From an uncultured Erythrobacter sp. (GTDB lineage Bacteria; Pseudomonadota; Alphaproteobacteria; Sphingomonadales; Sphingomonadaceae): a stretch of 64,000 nucleotides of DNA. The notes beneath the pieces were generated by a model. The model saw nothing but the letters and a program-made list of their open reading frames with translations. It was not told where the DNA came from and made no database searches. This document shows, piece by piece, positions 1 through 8,741 of the stretch (positions are counted from its first letter, which is position 1; each line of letters starts with the position of its first letter). The DNA lies in contig CANMUS010000005.1 of the NCBI GenBank assembly GCA_947501215.1, forward strand, positions 1 to 64,000, given 5' to 3'. Both the position numbers and the translations under genes were made by a program.

Positions 1-249
1 ATAGCTCATCGCGTGCGGCCCGCGGGTTCGGGCACCGTCGACTTTCCGACGCCTCACGGCGTCCGAAACTCTAAACGCTAGCGGTCCGTCTGCTTCCAAG
101 CCATTTGATGTATTTAGCGGACGTTCCAGCTGTGCAGGCTTTATACAAACTGACAGGCAGTGTTTGGCTCTCAGAAGCGAACCGCCTCACTCACAGAATG
201 ATAAAAGCTTTCGGGCAACGAGCGGCGGGAGGTTCCGACGACTATGGAT

Positions 250-597
250 TTACTCCACGATTGCGCATGCGGTATCCGGCTCAGCGAGGACCCATTTTCC
301 ATCTGACATCGTCAGATCTGCACTGTAACGACGATACTCATCGTCTCCGAAGGCAAAGTCGCACGTGAAGTCCGGGTCGCCAAAGCCCTTAGATTTACAA
401 AGCCCCTTGTTGGCCGGTTCCGCTTCGGGACACGCTTCCGCCCAGGCGGCGGCGAGCTCCTCACGCTGCGGTGGCGGAATGGTCGGAGTTAATGGCTCTG
501 CCGTTGCCTGCGTTTCTGGAACTTCTTCAGGAGTGGTTTCATCCTGAGAACTGCAGGCAGCAACAGCCAAGGCACACACCACGATTGCAAATCGCAT
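250..597 (-). CDS. Small hypothetical lipoprotein
   Basis: The product is about 115 residues. It begins MRFAIVVCALAVAACSSQD, a short hydrophobic signal ending in an AAC lipobox, so it is probably lipidated and membrane-anchored. A Glu/Pro/Thr-rich linker follows. The mature part has several Cys residues (ACPEAEP, KGLCKSKG, FTCDFAFGD, TACAIVE), which suggests disulfides in the periplasm. I chose the ATG at 597 because GAAGGA lies 9 bases upstream; the TTG two codons earlier is less likely. I do not recognise the family. It is transcribed away from the metal-resistance genes. Confidence 0.7.
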   Translation of the reverse strand: MRFAIVVCALAVAACSSQDETTPEEVPETQATAEPLTPTIPPPQREELAAAWAEACPEAEPANKGLCKSKGFGDPDFTCDFAFGDDEYRRYSADLTMSDGKWVLAEPDTACAIVE

Positions 598-847
598 GAT
601 CAAGATTCCTTCGGGTCAGTCAGACATCAACCAGACCGCTAATTGGCAGCTCGTTGGTTCCGTTACAGGCACGACGAATTCGCCCGCTCTAGGTTCCAGC
701 TAAAGCATCTCCCGCATTGGCCAAGATGCTTACGATCGCTGCTGCTCGACGCATCTATTCAAGATGTCCTGAGCAAATTACCGCTGCCACAAACGACCAG
801 CGCAGCGACATTGCTGCCCGCGCCTCATTGTGCGACATCGTGTCCGG

Positions 848-1171
848 ATGACCTATATTATCTACGTCGGTGCGGCCTTGGCCGAGATCGCCGGTTGCTT
901 CGCATTCTGGGCGTGGCTTCGGCTTGACCGGTCCCCGCTCTGGCTCTTGCCCGGCATCGTCGCACTGTGCATCTTCGCATGGTTGCTGACCCTGATCGAG
1001 GCTGAGCACGCAGGCCGAACCTATGCCGCTTACGGCGGAATATACATTCTCTCGGCGCTCGGGTGGCTCTGGCTCGCCGAGGGAGTAAAGCCTGATCGAT
1101 GGGATCTCACGGGCGCACTGATTTGCCTCTTAGGCGCATCAATTATCCTGTGGGGGCCTAGGCCTGCCTAA
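848..1171 (+). CDS. YnfA/UPF0060 family small membrane protein
   Basis: The product is about 107 residues with four predicted membrane segments. Family hallmarks are an early [10 protein letters not shown] stretch, a central loop with [18 protein letters not shown], and a D/W-containing segment before the last helix. UPF0060 (YnfA) proteins resemble small multidrug-resistance transporters in size and topology; the substrate here is unknown. The start at 848 gives the usual family N-terminus ([14 protein letters not shown]). An in-frame Met at 830 would add six unlikely charged residues. It is the first plus-strand gene before the metal-resistance genes. Confidence 0.88.
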   Translation: MTYIIYVGAALAEIAGCFAFWAWLRLDRSPLWLLPGIVALCIFAWLLTLIEAEHAGRTYAAYGGIYILSALGWLWLAEGVKPDRWDLTGALICLLGASIILWGPRPA

Positions 1172-1223
1172 CACTATATGAGAGACCTAAAGTGTTCGAG
1201 CAGGCGCATCGGGAAGCTGGTTT

Positions 1224-1595
1224 ATGACTGAGGTCCAATCATCCGGCGCGGCCGCATTTCTCGCCGAGGAATATCGGCTTGCCAATGCGGCGGCGAAAGC
1301 TGGCGAAACTGATCTAGCCTGGCACCATCTTGAGCGAGCCCATATCGTTGCGCAAACTCGGACGTGGCCACATTGCCAGTCTCACTTGCGCATGTTGGGT
1401 TTTGCGTTTGAATTGCGCGATTTCCGGGAAGCCTTTGGGCAAATTTTTCGGCTAGCTCTCGCACCTATTGGCAATATCACAGGCAGGCTTCCGCGCGGAA
1501 ATACCGGGCGCTCCAATGTCAGCGCTTTTGCCGCGATGGACATTCCTTCCGATCTTCAAGCGCTCGTCCAATCCGACCGAGGTGGCCGGCGGTGA
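1224..1595 (+). CDS. DUF3703 family protein
   Basis: The product has 123 residues. It matches the DUF3703 pattern: an N-terminal helix (EEYRLANAAAKAGETDLAWHHLERAHI), QTRTWPHCQSHLRML, then a C-terminal half with LPRGNTGRSNVSAFAAM-IP. The function is not known. DUF3703 genes are often found beside heavy-metal resistance genes, as here, just upstream of the Czc operon. There is no signal peptide, so it is probably cytoplasmic. The family call rests on recalled motif similarity. Confidence 0.8.
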   Translation: MTEVQSSGAAAFLAEEYRLANAAAKAGETDLAWHHLERAHIVAQTRTWPHCQSHLRMLGFAFELRDFREAFGQIFRLALAPIGNITGRLPRGNTGRSNVSAFAAMDIPSDLQALVQSDRGGRR

Positions 1596-1721
1596 CGAAG
1601 CGGCGCCTGTTAGGCTGCGCAAACTTCCAACTACCCGTGGCAGCACTGATTTGCTGACCGTAAGACGATGTTTTGGAGTTCATGCTTTCGAATTTCGTGC
1701 TTGCCTGCTATCGGCCCGCCT

Positions 1722-2060
1722 ATGGCCCGGCTCTTTGCCCGAACTTTCCTGCTGCAGCTCGTCACGCTGTGCACTGCTTTCGGCGTCCTGTGGGCGCCGG
1801 TAGCGGAGGCTGCTGAGTGCGGTGAAGAGCCGGAGGTCGCGTCCCTGCTGGAACAGCACGGCGAGCCTGGAGACGAAAATACCGGACCAGAGAAGCACGG
1901 CACATGTGCCCACGGCCACTGTCATCACGCATCTCACGCGGTTAACAAATCGGGTGACGACATAAGTTCGATGCCGATTGCCACGCTAGCTACCGGCATA
2001 GGCCACGCGGCGCTGAATTCCGGCGTTACCGAACTGGCTACGCCTCCTCCTCGAGCCTGA
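1722..2060 (+). CDS. Putative exported His-rich protein upstream of czcC
   Basis: The product is about 112 residues from the Met at 1722. It starts MARLFARTFLLQLVTLCTAF and continues with an apparent signal peptide ending near EAAECG, so it should be periplasmic. The mature part carries HGTCAHGHCHHASH, five His and two Cys in a 14-residue run, which would suit binding of a soft metal. It ends TPPPRA. It lies 64 bases before czcC on the same strand. I infer a periplasmic metal-binding accessory role. A longer reading from 1668 is open but would put 18 non-signal residues first. No clear ribosome binding site was seen. Confidence 0.62.
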   Translation: MARLFARTFLLQLVTLCTAFGVLWAPVAEAAECGEEPEVASLLEQHGEPGDENTGPEKHGTCAHGHCHHASHAVNKSGDDISSMPIATLATGIGHAALNSGVTELATPPPRA

Positions 2061-2124
2061 CATTCTTCGCGCATCGGAATTTGCTCCGATGCGGTTCTGA
2101 ACGTCAGTAGAGGAAATTACCGAA

Positions 2125-3393
2125 ATGTTCGCCATTTTGAGGCGGAGCGCTCTGATTCCAGGGCTCGCTCTCGCCATGGTCACTGGGCCTGTCTTTGCGC
2201 AGGACCCGACCGCCGTGTCGCCTGAAGTCGTGTCTCTTGAGGATGCGCTCAATCGCTCGGGGATCGCAAGCGGCTCGTCACCCGCCAGCACTAATTCTCG
2301 TATCGTAGGTCCCGTTGCCGAAGCCGAAGCGGCACAGGCGCTGGTCGGCCAGGCGGGCCTGAGACCAAACCCAGAGGTTTCGTTTGAGGTCGAGAATATC
2401 GCTGGCAGCGGAGCTTTTTCGGGGCTGAACGCTACCGAATACACGTTGGCGGTAGGTCAGCGGATCGAGCTGGGAGACAAACGCGCGGCGCGTGTCAGTT
2501 CCGCCCAAGCGCAGGCGGATTTGGCGCAGCTGAAAGCAGATCTCGCCGAAGCCGAATTGGGTTTCCTAGTCCGTCAGCGCTACGTATCCGCAGCAGCTGC
2601 AGCTGCCCGGGTCGGACTTGCGCGAGACGTGGTGGTCCGCAACGAGGAACTCGCCCGGATCGCAGGCGTGCTTGTTGAAGTTGGCCGCGAGCCGCCGCTA
2701 AGGGCATTGCGGGCCGATGCAGCCTTAGCAGAGGCACGCGCCGAGCTTCAGGCTGCGGAGGCTTCCAGCCTTGCCGCGCGCACCGCCTTGGCTTCTCTTT
2801 GGAACGACCAGGCGACCCCGCCGCTCGTTCAAAGCGAGTTTCCGCAAATCGAGCCGCCAGCATTTGCGCTGACAGCACCTACGGGTTTGCAGTTTGAAAT
2901 GGCGCAAGCCGAAAGCCGAGCTGCAGAAGCTGAAATAGTTCGCGAACGCAGCCTGCGCATTCCTGACCCAGTAGTGTCTGCGGGTGTGCGGCGCTTCGAG
3001 GAAAGCAACGACAGTGCATTCCTTGTCGGAGTGTCGGTCCCTTTGCCCTTCATCAACCGCAACCAAGGCAATATCGCTGCCGCCGAAGCCAGACTGCGCG
3101 CGGCCAATGCCCGCGAGAGGGTCGCCCTAGCTGATTTTGAACAGGCAGTGACAAGTGCCCGGGCCCGATATTTTGCGTCGGAAGCCCGAGCTGAAACCCT
3201 GGCGACAACATCCCTCCCCCAAGCCGAAGAGGCCTTGAGGCTCGTCCGCATCGGTTACCGCAATGGTCGTTTCCCGCTGATCGAAGTGTTGAGTGCTGCT
3301 GAAGCTCGCGATGCCATCCGCGAGGCATTGATCGCCGCGCAGGAAGACCGGGGACAGGCGGCCGCCGAACTCATCAGGCTGGCCGCACAATGA
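2125..3393 (+). CDS. czcC: CzcC-type outer-membrane efflux protein (TolC family)
   Basis: The product has 422 residues. A signal peptide (MFAILRRSALIPGLALAMVTG, cut near VFAQD) is followed by two long coiled-coil outer-membrane efflux repeats rich in Ala, Glu and Arg. The first begins near SLEDALNRS and the second includes VSAGVRRFEESNDSAFLVGVSVPLPF, typical of CzcC/CnrC. It forms the outer-membrane channel of the CzcCBA pump. AGAGGAAA lies upstream of the ATG. Its stop overlaps or abuts the czcB start, so the genes should be translated together. The metal preference cannot be read from this subunit. Confidence 0.9.
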   Translation: MFAILRRSALIPGLALAMVTGPVFAQDPTAVSPEVVSLEDALNRSGIASGSSPASTNSRIVGPVAEAEAAQALVGQAGLRPNPEVSFEVENIAGSGAFSGLNATEYTLAVGQRIELGDKRAARVSSAQAQADLAQLKADLAEAELGFLVRQRYVSAAAAAARVGLARDVVVRNEELARIAGVLVEVGREPPLRALRADAALAEARAELQAAEASSLAARTALASLWNDQATPPLVQSEFPQIEPPAFALTAPTGLQFEMAQAESRAAEAEIVRERSLRIPDPVVSAGVRRFEESNDSAFLVGVSVPLPFINRNQGNIAAAEARLRAANARERVALADFEQAVTSARARYFASEARAETLATTSLPQAEEALRLVRIGYRNGRFPLIEVLSAAEARDAIREALIAAQEDRGQAAAELIRLAAQ

Positions 3394-3404
3394 GGAATCT
3401 CCAA

Positions 3405-4571
3405 ATGAACCGCAGAAATCTGGCGATTGCCGCCGGGATTATTGTTCTCACTGCAGCGCTGCTGCTGTTCCTGTGGCAGCAAGGTGGAAGCGACGATCAC
3501 GCTGATGACGATGCACATGCCGCAGAGGCCGGAGGCGAATCTGATCTTCCCGAAGGGCTCGTTCTGCTCGACGAGGAGCAGATTAGAGCTGCCGATATCG
3601 AACTCGCAACGGTGCAGACGGGCGCTGCAATCGAATTGGTATTCCCAGCTACGGTTGCTGCAAGTCCAACCTCCAGCGCCCGTATCGATGCGCGAGCTTC
3701 GGGCGTTGTCCGAAGCGTCGGCAAAACGCTTGGCGACTATGTCCAGCAGGGTGAGGCGGTCGCACGGATCGAAAGCGCCGATGCAGCAGCGCTTGCATCA
3801 CAGCTGAGTGCAGCCCGTGCCAGAGTGACCGAGCTGTCGGCTGCCTATGAACGCGAACGACGTCTGTTCGAGGCGAATGTGACCGCGCGGCAAGATTTGG
3901 AGGCCGCAAGGGCCAACCTCGATGTCGCACGCTCCGAACTCAACCGAGCGCAAGCGGCCGTGGCGGCGGCCGGAGTGAGCGGCGATGGCCGTTCGCTCGC
4001 CGTCACCAGTCCGCTTTCTGGCCGCGTTACCGCTGCCCCGATAGTTCTCGGCGCTTTCGTCGATGCCGGCGAGGAGCTCTACCGCGTGGTGAATCCGAAC
4101 GGCTTGCAGATCGAGGTCGCCCTGCCTTCAGAGGATGCGTCACGGATCCAGCCTGGCGACGAGGCGGCGTTGATCATGGGGGATGAGCGCGAAATTGGTG
4201 CGCGTGTGCGTTCGGTTACGCCGGCGCTCGATCCCGAAAGTCGTAGTGCTACAGCAGTGCTGAGTCTGACGCGGGCGATACCGGGGCTCCAACCGGGAGC
4301 CTTTCTCCAGGCGCGTATTCGTCCTTCGGGTGAAGTCGACCAGACCCGCATTGCGGTCCCGGAAGACGCTGTTCAAGTCATTGAAGGCCGGGATGTCGTA
4401 TTCGTGCGAACGCAGCGCGGCTTCCAGGCCCGCGAAGTTGAAACCGGTAGCCGGTCCGCCGGCATGGTGACGATCCTCTCCGGTCTCCAGCCTGGCTGGC
4501 GAATCGCGTCCGACAATGCCTTCCTCCTGAAAGCTGAACTCGAGAAGGAGGGTGCAACCCATGGACACTGA
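3405..4571 (+). CDS. czcB: CzcB-type periplasmic adaptor (HlyD/RND membrane fusion protein)
   Basis: The product has 388 residues. One N-terminal membrane anchor (LAIAAGIIVLTAALLLFLW) is followed by an acidic and His-containing patch (DDHADDDAHAAE) that could bind metal. Then come a barrel-sandwich lipoyl-like part (DARASGVVRSVGKTLGDYVQ), a coiled-coil hairpin (about residues 130-190), and the beta-barrel and membrane-proximal domains. It links CzcA to CzcC. GAGGA at 3392-3396 lies 8 bases before the ATG at 3405. An ATG at 3390 overlapping the czcC stop is an alternative start and adds five residues. It ends GATHGH. Confidence 0.9.
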   Translation: MNRRNLAIAAGIIVLTAALLLFLWQQGGSDDHADDDAHAAEAGGESDLPEGLVLLDEEQIRAADIELATVQTGAAIELVFPATVAASPTSSARIDARASGVVRSVGKTLGDYVQQGEAVARIESADAAALASQLSAARARVTELSAAYERERRLFEANVTARQDLEAARANLDVARSELNRAQAAVAAAGVSGDGRSLAVTSPLSGRVTAAPIVLGAFVDAGEELYRVVNPNGLQIEVALPSEDASRIQPGDEAALIMGDEREIGARVRSVTPALDPESRSATAVLSLTRAIPGLQPGAFLQARIRPSGEVDQTRIAVPEDAVQVIEGRDVVFVRTQRGFQAREVETGSRSAGMVTILSGLQPGWRIASDNAFLLKAELEKEGATHGH

Positions 4572-7500
4572 TCCAACGGCCGTGCCTTCATCGTATTTGC
4601 CAGAAGGGGCTCCACATCGCCACGGTTTCATCGGAATGATACTTGATGTGGCCGTTCGCTTTCGCTGGGCCATCATCGTTCTGACCGCATTGGCGGCAAT
4701 CTATGGCGCCTTCAATCTGTTGCGCCTGCCGATCGATGCGGTGCCGGATATCACGAATACGCAGGTTCAGATCAATACCAGCGCGCCAGCGCTTTCACCC
4801 TCACAGGTGGAGACGCAGGTTACCTTCCCGATTGAGACCGGACTTGCCGGGATCGACGGATTGAAGATGACCCGTTCGATTTCTCGCAATGGCTTCAGCC
4901 AAGTCACCGCAATCTTCGAAGAAGACACCGACATCTACTTCGCTCGGCAGCAGGTGAACGAGCGCCTGGCGCCGATTGGCGCTTCGCTGCCCGAAGGAGC
5001 AGACCCCACGATGGGGCCAATCTCCACCGGTCTCGGCGAAGTCCTGATGTATACTATCGAATACGAACATCCTTCCGGGAGGGGTGCTGCGGTCGGCGGA
5101 CGAATTGGCTGGCAACCGGACGGCAGCTTCATCACCGAACGCAGTGACCGGCTCGATAGCGAGGTCGCAAAGGCGGCCTACCTGCGCACCGTGCAGGATT
5201 GGGTCGTGGCCCCCCTAATGCGTTCGATCGATGGTGTTGCGGGTGTCGACTCCATCGGCGGATACGAGAAGCAGTTCCTCGTTCAGCCCGATCCCGCTCG
5301 CCTCACCGGCTATGGCCTGTCCTTCGATTCCCTGATTGATGCGCTCGAGGCCGCCAATCTGGCAGCAGGGGCTAACTTCGTCGATCGGGCAGATGAAGCC
5401 TTGTTGGTCAGAGTTGATGCAAGGCTGGGCGGCATCGCCGATATCGAGGAAGCCGTCATAGCCACTCGCGAAGGCGTGCCAATCCGGATCGGAGATGTCG
5501 CGAACGTCAGTATTGGCGGCGACTTGCGAACAGGTGCTGCCTCGCTGAACGGCGAGGAAGCCGTGGTCGGCACAGTGCTGATGCGCAGCGGCGAGAATAG
5601 CCGCACGGTTTCGGCGCAGGCTGCTGAACGACTGGCCGAGGTGCGCGCCTCGCTTCCGGCGGGGGTAGTTGCTGAGATCGTCTACAATCGCTCTTCGCTG
5701 GTAGATGCGACAATTGCCACAGTAGAGAAAAACCTCGTCGAAGGTGCGCTCCTCGTAATCGCGGTCCTGTTTCTCATGCTCGGAAATATCCGTGCAGCTA
5801 TTATCGCAGCGCTGGTCATCCCGATCTCCATGCTCATGGCCGCGATCGGGATGAACCGTCTCGGAGTTTCAGGCAATCTGATGAGCCTCGGCGCTCTGGA
5901 TTTCGGTCTTATTGTCGACGGTGCGGTGATCATTGTCGAAAACAGCGTTGCTAGGCTGGCTGCCCGCCAGCACCGCGAAGGCAGGCTACTGAGTTTAGGC
6001 GAGCGTCTCACCGAAACGCGGCTTGCTGCGCAGGAGATGATCAAGCCCACCGTCTACGGCCAAGCTATCATTCTCCTCGTCTACGCTCCGCTGCTCACCT
6101 TTACCGGGGTAGAGGGCAAGACCTTTTCGCCGATGGCTATCACGGTCATGCTCGCCTTGGCCTCTGCTTTCGTTCTGTCGCTGACCTTCGTGCCGGCAAT
6201 GATCGCGGTGCTCCTCAATAAGAAACTGACTGAAAAGGAGGTGAAGCCGGTCCGCTTGGCGAAAGAGCGCTACGGCCCGGCAGTGCGTAAAGCCATCGCC
6301 CGACCCTGGCCGGTTATCGGCACAGGCGTGGGCATCTTCGCTGTAGCGGTCTTTGTGTTCGGTTTTCTCGGTAGCGAGTTCACACCGCAACTCGACGAGC
6401 GGGACATTGCCGTGCAGTCGCTGCGTATTCCATCAACCTCGCTCGAACGATCCGTTGCCATGCAGCGGAGGGTCGAAGACAGATTGGAAGAATTCCCGCA
6501 AGTCGAGCTGGTTTTTTCGCGAACCGGGACGGCCGAGGTCGCCAGTGATCCGATGCCGCCCAACGCTTCGGACGCGTATGTCATACTCAAGCCAAGGGCA
6601 GAATGGCCAGATCCGGATTTGCCGAAAGATGAGCTCGTCGCGCAGATGGAAGAGGGGCTTAGCGGTCTCATCGGCAATCTTTACGAGTTCAGCCAACCCA
6701 TCGAGCTGCGTTTCAACGAGCTCATCGCGGGGGTTCGCGGAGATGTTGCCGTCAAGCTTTACGGGGATGACCTCACAGCGTTGACCGATTCTGCCGGGGA
6801 CGTTGCGCGAATTCTACGCGGGATCGAAGGTGCGGCTGACGTGAAAGTTCAGCAGGTGACCGGCTTCCCGACGCTCGACATAGTCTTCGATCGTCCGACC
6901 ATTGCTCGATATGGACTGACGGTCGAAGACGTGGCGCAATCGGTGGCGATCGCCCTTGGCGGTCGACCTGCCGGGTTGGTTTTCGAGGGTGATCGGCGGT
7001 TTGAGGTTGTCGTGCGCCTCGAGGACGCCGCGCGTGACAATTTCGACCAGCTTGGAGCGCTTCCGATCGTCCTTGAGAACGGAGTGACGGTTCCGTTACG
7101 GACGCTGGCTGATTTCGAGGTTGTCGACGGCCTTGCAGAAGTCCGTCGCGAGCAGGGGCGCAGGCTCGTGATCGTCTCGGCCAATGTGCGCGAACGCGAT
7201 CTCGGATCATTCGTCGAAGAAGCCCAAGCAGGTGTTGCTGCCGAGGTTGATTTGCCGCCAGCATCCTACATCGAATGGGGCGGCCAGTATCAAAATCTCC
7301 AGGAAGCTCAGGCTCGTTTGGCAATCGTGGTGCCTATTTGCTTCGCAGTAGTTCTCCTCCTGCTTTACATGGCACTTGGAGGTTGGGTGCCTGCACTCGC
7401 CGTGTTTAGCGCCATCCCATTGGCCTTGGCGGGCGGCGTATTTGCTCTGGCCTTGCGAGGGATGCCTTTCTCGGTTTCCGCCGCGGTGGGCTTCATCGCG

Positions 7501-7890
7501 CTTTCCGGAGTGGCAGTGCTCAATGGGCTCGTGATGATGACAGCCATTCGGCAGCGTCTCGAAGACAAGATGGAGATCGACGAAGCTATTGCGGATGGTG
7601 CGCTCGCGCGGCTGCGCCCAGTCTTGATGACAGCTCTGGTAGCTTCCCTTGGGTTCGTCCCGATGGCGATCGCAACGGGAACTGGCGCGGAGGTGCAGCG
7701 TCCTTTGGCAACGGTCGTGATTGGCGGACTAGTGACGGCAACAGCGCTGACCTTGTTCGTCTTGCCAGCGATTGCGCGGCTCGTTCTGCATCGATCTGAC
7801 GACGAGCGTGGTTGGCGCGAGAAGTGGTGGGACCGACTGCGGCGCAACGTGACGCGCGAAGAACAGCGCGAGCTAACCGACATCGCATGA
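4561..7890 (+). CDS. czcA: CzcA-type heavy-metal RND efflux pump
   Basis: The product is about 1109 residues, the normal length for HME-RND pumps. It has the first membrane helix near residue 35, a large periplasmic loop beginning RLPIDAVPDITNTQVQINT, a membrane block, a second large loop and a final block of helices. The motif DFGLIVDGAVIIVEN near residues 446-460 is the proton-relay signature of the metal-exporting (CzcA) branch. It should export divalent cations such as Zn, Co, Cd or Ni across the envelope. AAGGAGG at 4545-4551 places the start at 4561, overlapping the czcB stop. A GTG at 4552 is the alternative. Confidence 0.95.
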   Translation: MDTDPTAVPSSYLPEGAPHRHGFIGMILDVAVRFRWAIIVLTALAAIYGAFNLLRLPIDAVPDITNTQVQINTSAPALSPSQVETQVTFPIETGLAGIDGLKMTRSISRNGFSQVTAIFEEDTDIYFARQQVNERLAPIGASLPEGADPTMGPISTGLGEVLMYTIEYEHPSGRGAAVGGRIGWQPDGSFITERSDRLDSEVAKAAYLRTVQDWVVAPLMRSIDGVAGVDSIGGYEKQFLVQPDPARLTGYGLSFDSLIDALEAANLAAGANFVDRADEALLVRVDARLGGIADIEEAVIATREGVPIRIGDVANVSIGGDLRTGAASLNGEEAVVGTVLMRSGENSRTVSAQAAERLAEVRASLPAGVVAEIVYNRSSLVDATIATVEKNLVEGALLVIAVLFLMLGNIRAAIIAALVIPISMLMAAIGMNRLGVSGNLMSLGALDFGLIVDGAVIIVENSVARLAARQHREGRLLSLGERLTETRLAAQEMIKPTVYGQAIILLVYAPLLTFTGVEGKTFSPMAITVMLALASAFVLSLTFVPAMIAVLLNKKLTEKEVKPVRLAKERYGPAVRKAIARPWPVIGTGVGIFAVAVFVFGFLGSEFTPQLDERDIAVQSLRIPSTSLERSVAMQRRVEDRLEEFPQVELVFSRTGTAEVASDPMPPNASDAYVILKPRAEWPDPDLPKDELVAQMEEGLSGLIGNLYEFSQPIELRFNELIAGVRGDVAVKLYGDDLTALTDSAGDVARILRGIEGAADVKVQQVTGFPTLDIVFDRPTIARYGLTVEDVAQSVAIALGGRPAGLVFEGDRRFEVVVRLEDAARDNFDQLGALPIVLENGVTVPLRTLADFEVVDGLAEVRREQGRRLVIVSANVRERDLGSFVEEAQAGVAAEVDLPPASYIEWGGQYQNLQEAQARLAIVVPICFAVVLLLLYMALGGWVPALAVFSAIPLALAGGVFALALRGMPFSVSAAVGFIALSGVAVLNGLVMMTAIRQRLEDKMEIDEAIADGALARLRPVLMTALVASLGFVPMAIATGTGAEVQRPLATVVIGGLVTATALTLFVLPAIARLVLHRSDDERGWREKWWDRLRRNVTREEQRELTDIA

Positions 7891-7947
7891 GGGAGAACTG
7901 GAGGTTGGAACTCCCAAGACCGGAACACGAACTGAAGGGAGCGCCCG

Positions 7948-8586
7948 ATGAGCGGTGATGACAACATCAACCCTGACACCCCGGAGAAGCGAAAGACGCT
8001 CTGGATCGTCCTCTGGCTTAATGTAGCGATTGCGATAGGCTTTTTCGCTGTCGGCTATTTTGCCGATTCCAACGCGCTGCTTGCCAACGGGCTGGATAAC
8101 TCTTCGGATGCGTTCGTCTACGTTCTCAGTCTCCTTGCCCTTACGAGGTCGCGGAAGTGGAAGCGCGGTGCCGCACGGTTCTCCGGCATCATGCTGATGG
8201 TGTTTGCGGCCGGTGTGGTCGCCGATGCTATCCGGCGCTTTCTGGAAGGATCTGATCCCGGAGGCATCATGATGATGGCCATGGCTGCCGTGGCGGCAGT
8301 AGTGAATCTCATTTGCCTGCGACTACTGCAGAAACTGAATGGGAAAGGTGTCAATCTGCGGGCCGCGACGACGTTCAGTTTCAATGACTTCATTTCCAAC
8401 GGCGGGATCATTGTAGCCGGAATCGTGGTGATGCTGACCGGCGCAAACTGGCCTGATTTGCTGGTTGGGATCGCAGTTGCCGGCATCGCGCTCTACGGCG
8501 GCGTTGATATCCTCCGGGACGCACACAGGGATGTCCATGACCAGAAGAACACCAGGCACCAGACAGGCGACGGGATCAGCGGATGA
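7948..8586 (+). CDS. Cation diffusion facilitator family transporter, short form
   Basis: The product has 212 residues with about six membrane segments, the core size of CDF transporters, which exchange divalent cations for protons. The segment DNSSDAFVYVLSLLA fits the TM2 metal site (D-x3-D). TM5 carries FNDFISNGGIIVAG, where the usual His/Asp pair is replaced by Asn and Asp. The protein stops after TM6 with only about 20 polar residues, so it lacks the usual cytoplasmic metal-binding dimerisation domain. AAGGGAG precedes the start. It is in line with czcCBA upstream and the P-type ATPase downstream. It is probably a Zn/Co/Cd exporter, though the odd TM5 site leaves specificity open. Confidence 0.82.
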   Translation: MSGDDNINPDTPEKRKTLWIVLWLNVAIAIGFFAVGYFADSNALLANGLDNSSDAFVYVLSLLALTRSRKWKRGAARFSGIMLMVFAAGVVADAIRRFLEGSDPGGIMMMAMAAVAAVVNLICLRLLQKLNGKGVNLRAATTFSFNDFISNGGIIVAGIVVMLTGANWPDLLVGIAVAGIALYGGVDILRDAHRDVHDQKNTRHQTGDGISG

Positions 8587-8741
8587 ACGTCTCGCTTGAC
8601 CACCCTGGCCAAAAGACTCCGGTGGACGCAGGTCAGTTTGCATCCGGAGACACGGTCCCGCTTGCTCCCAAGCTCAACTCAGTTCGGCCATCGCGCGAGC
8701 GGTCCCTGCCGAACCATAAATCAGGAAGGGGACGGCCGTGA
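8583..8741 (+). CDS. Possible 52-residue coupled small ORF
   Basis: A small reading frame begins with an ATG that overlaps the CDF stop (ATGA at 8583). Its TGA (8739-8741) overlaps the start of the P-type ATPase. The product begins MNVSLDHPGQKTPVDAGQF and ends HKSGRGRP; it is polar and unrecognised. The perfect end-to-end overlap fills the only gap between two transport genes and suggests either a real coupled peptide or a reading frame that carries ribosomes to the ATPase gene. No independent strong ribosome binding site was seen. Confidence 0.3.
   Translation: MNVSLDHPGQKTPVDAGQFASGDTVPLAPKLNSVRPSRERSLPNHKSGRGRP

Noticed and set aside
1-249. Possible end of a gene at the window edge and an 87-codon frame from 105
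   Set aside because: The edge frame closes at 81 with no recognisable sequence, and the 87-codon frame has no ribosome binding site and overlaps the lipoprotein gene.
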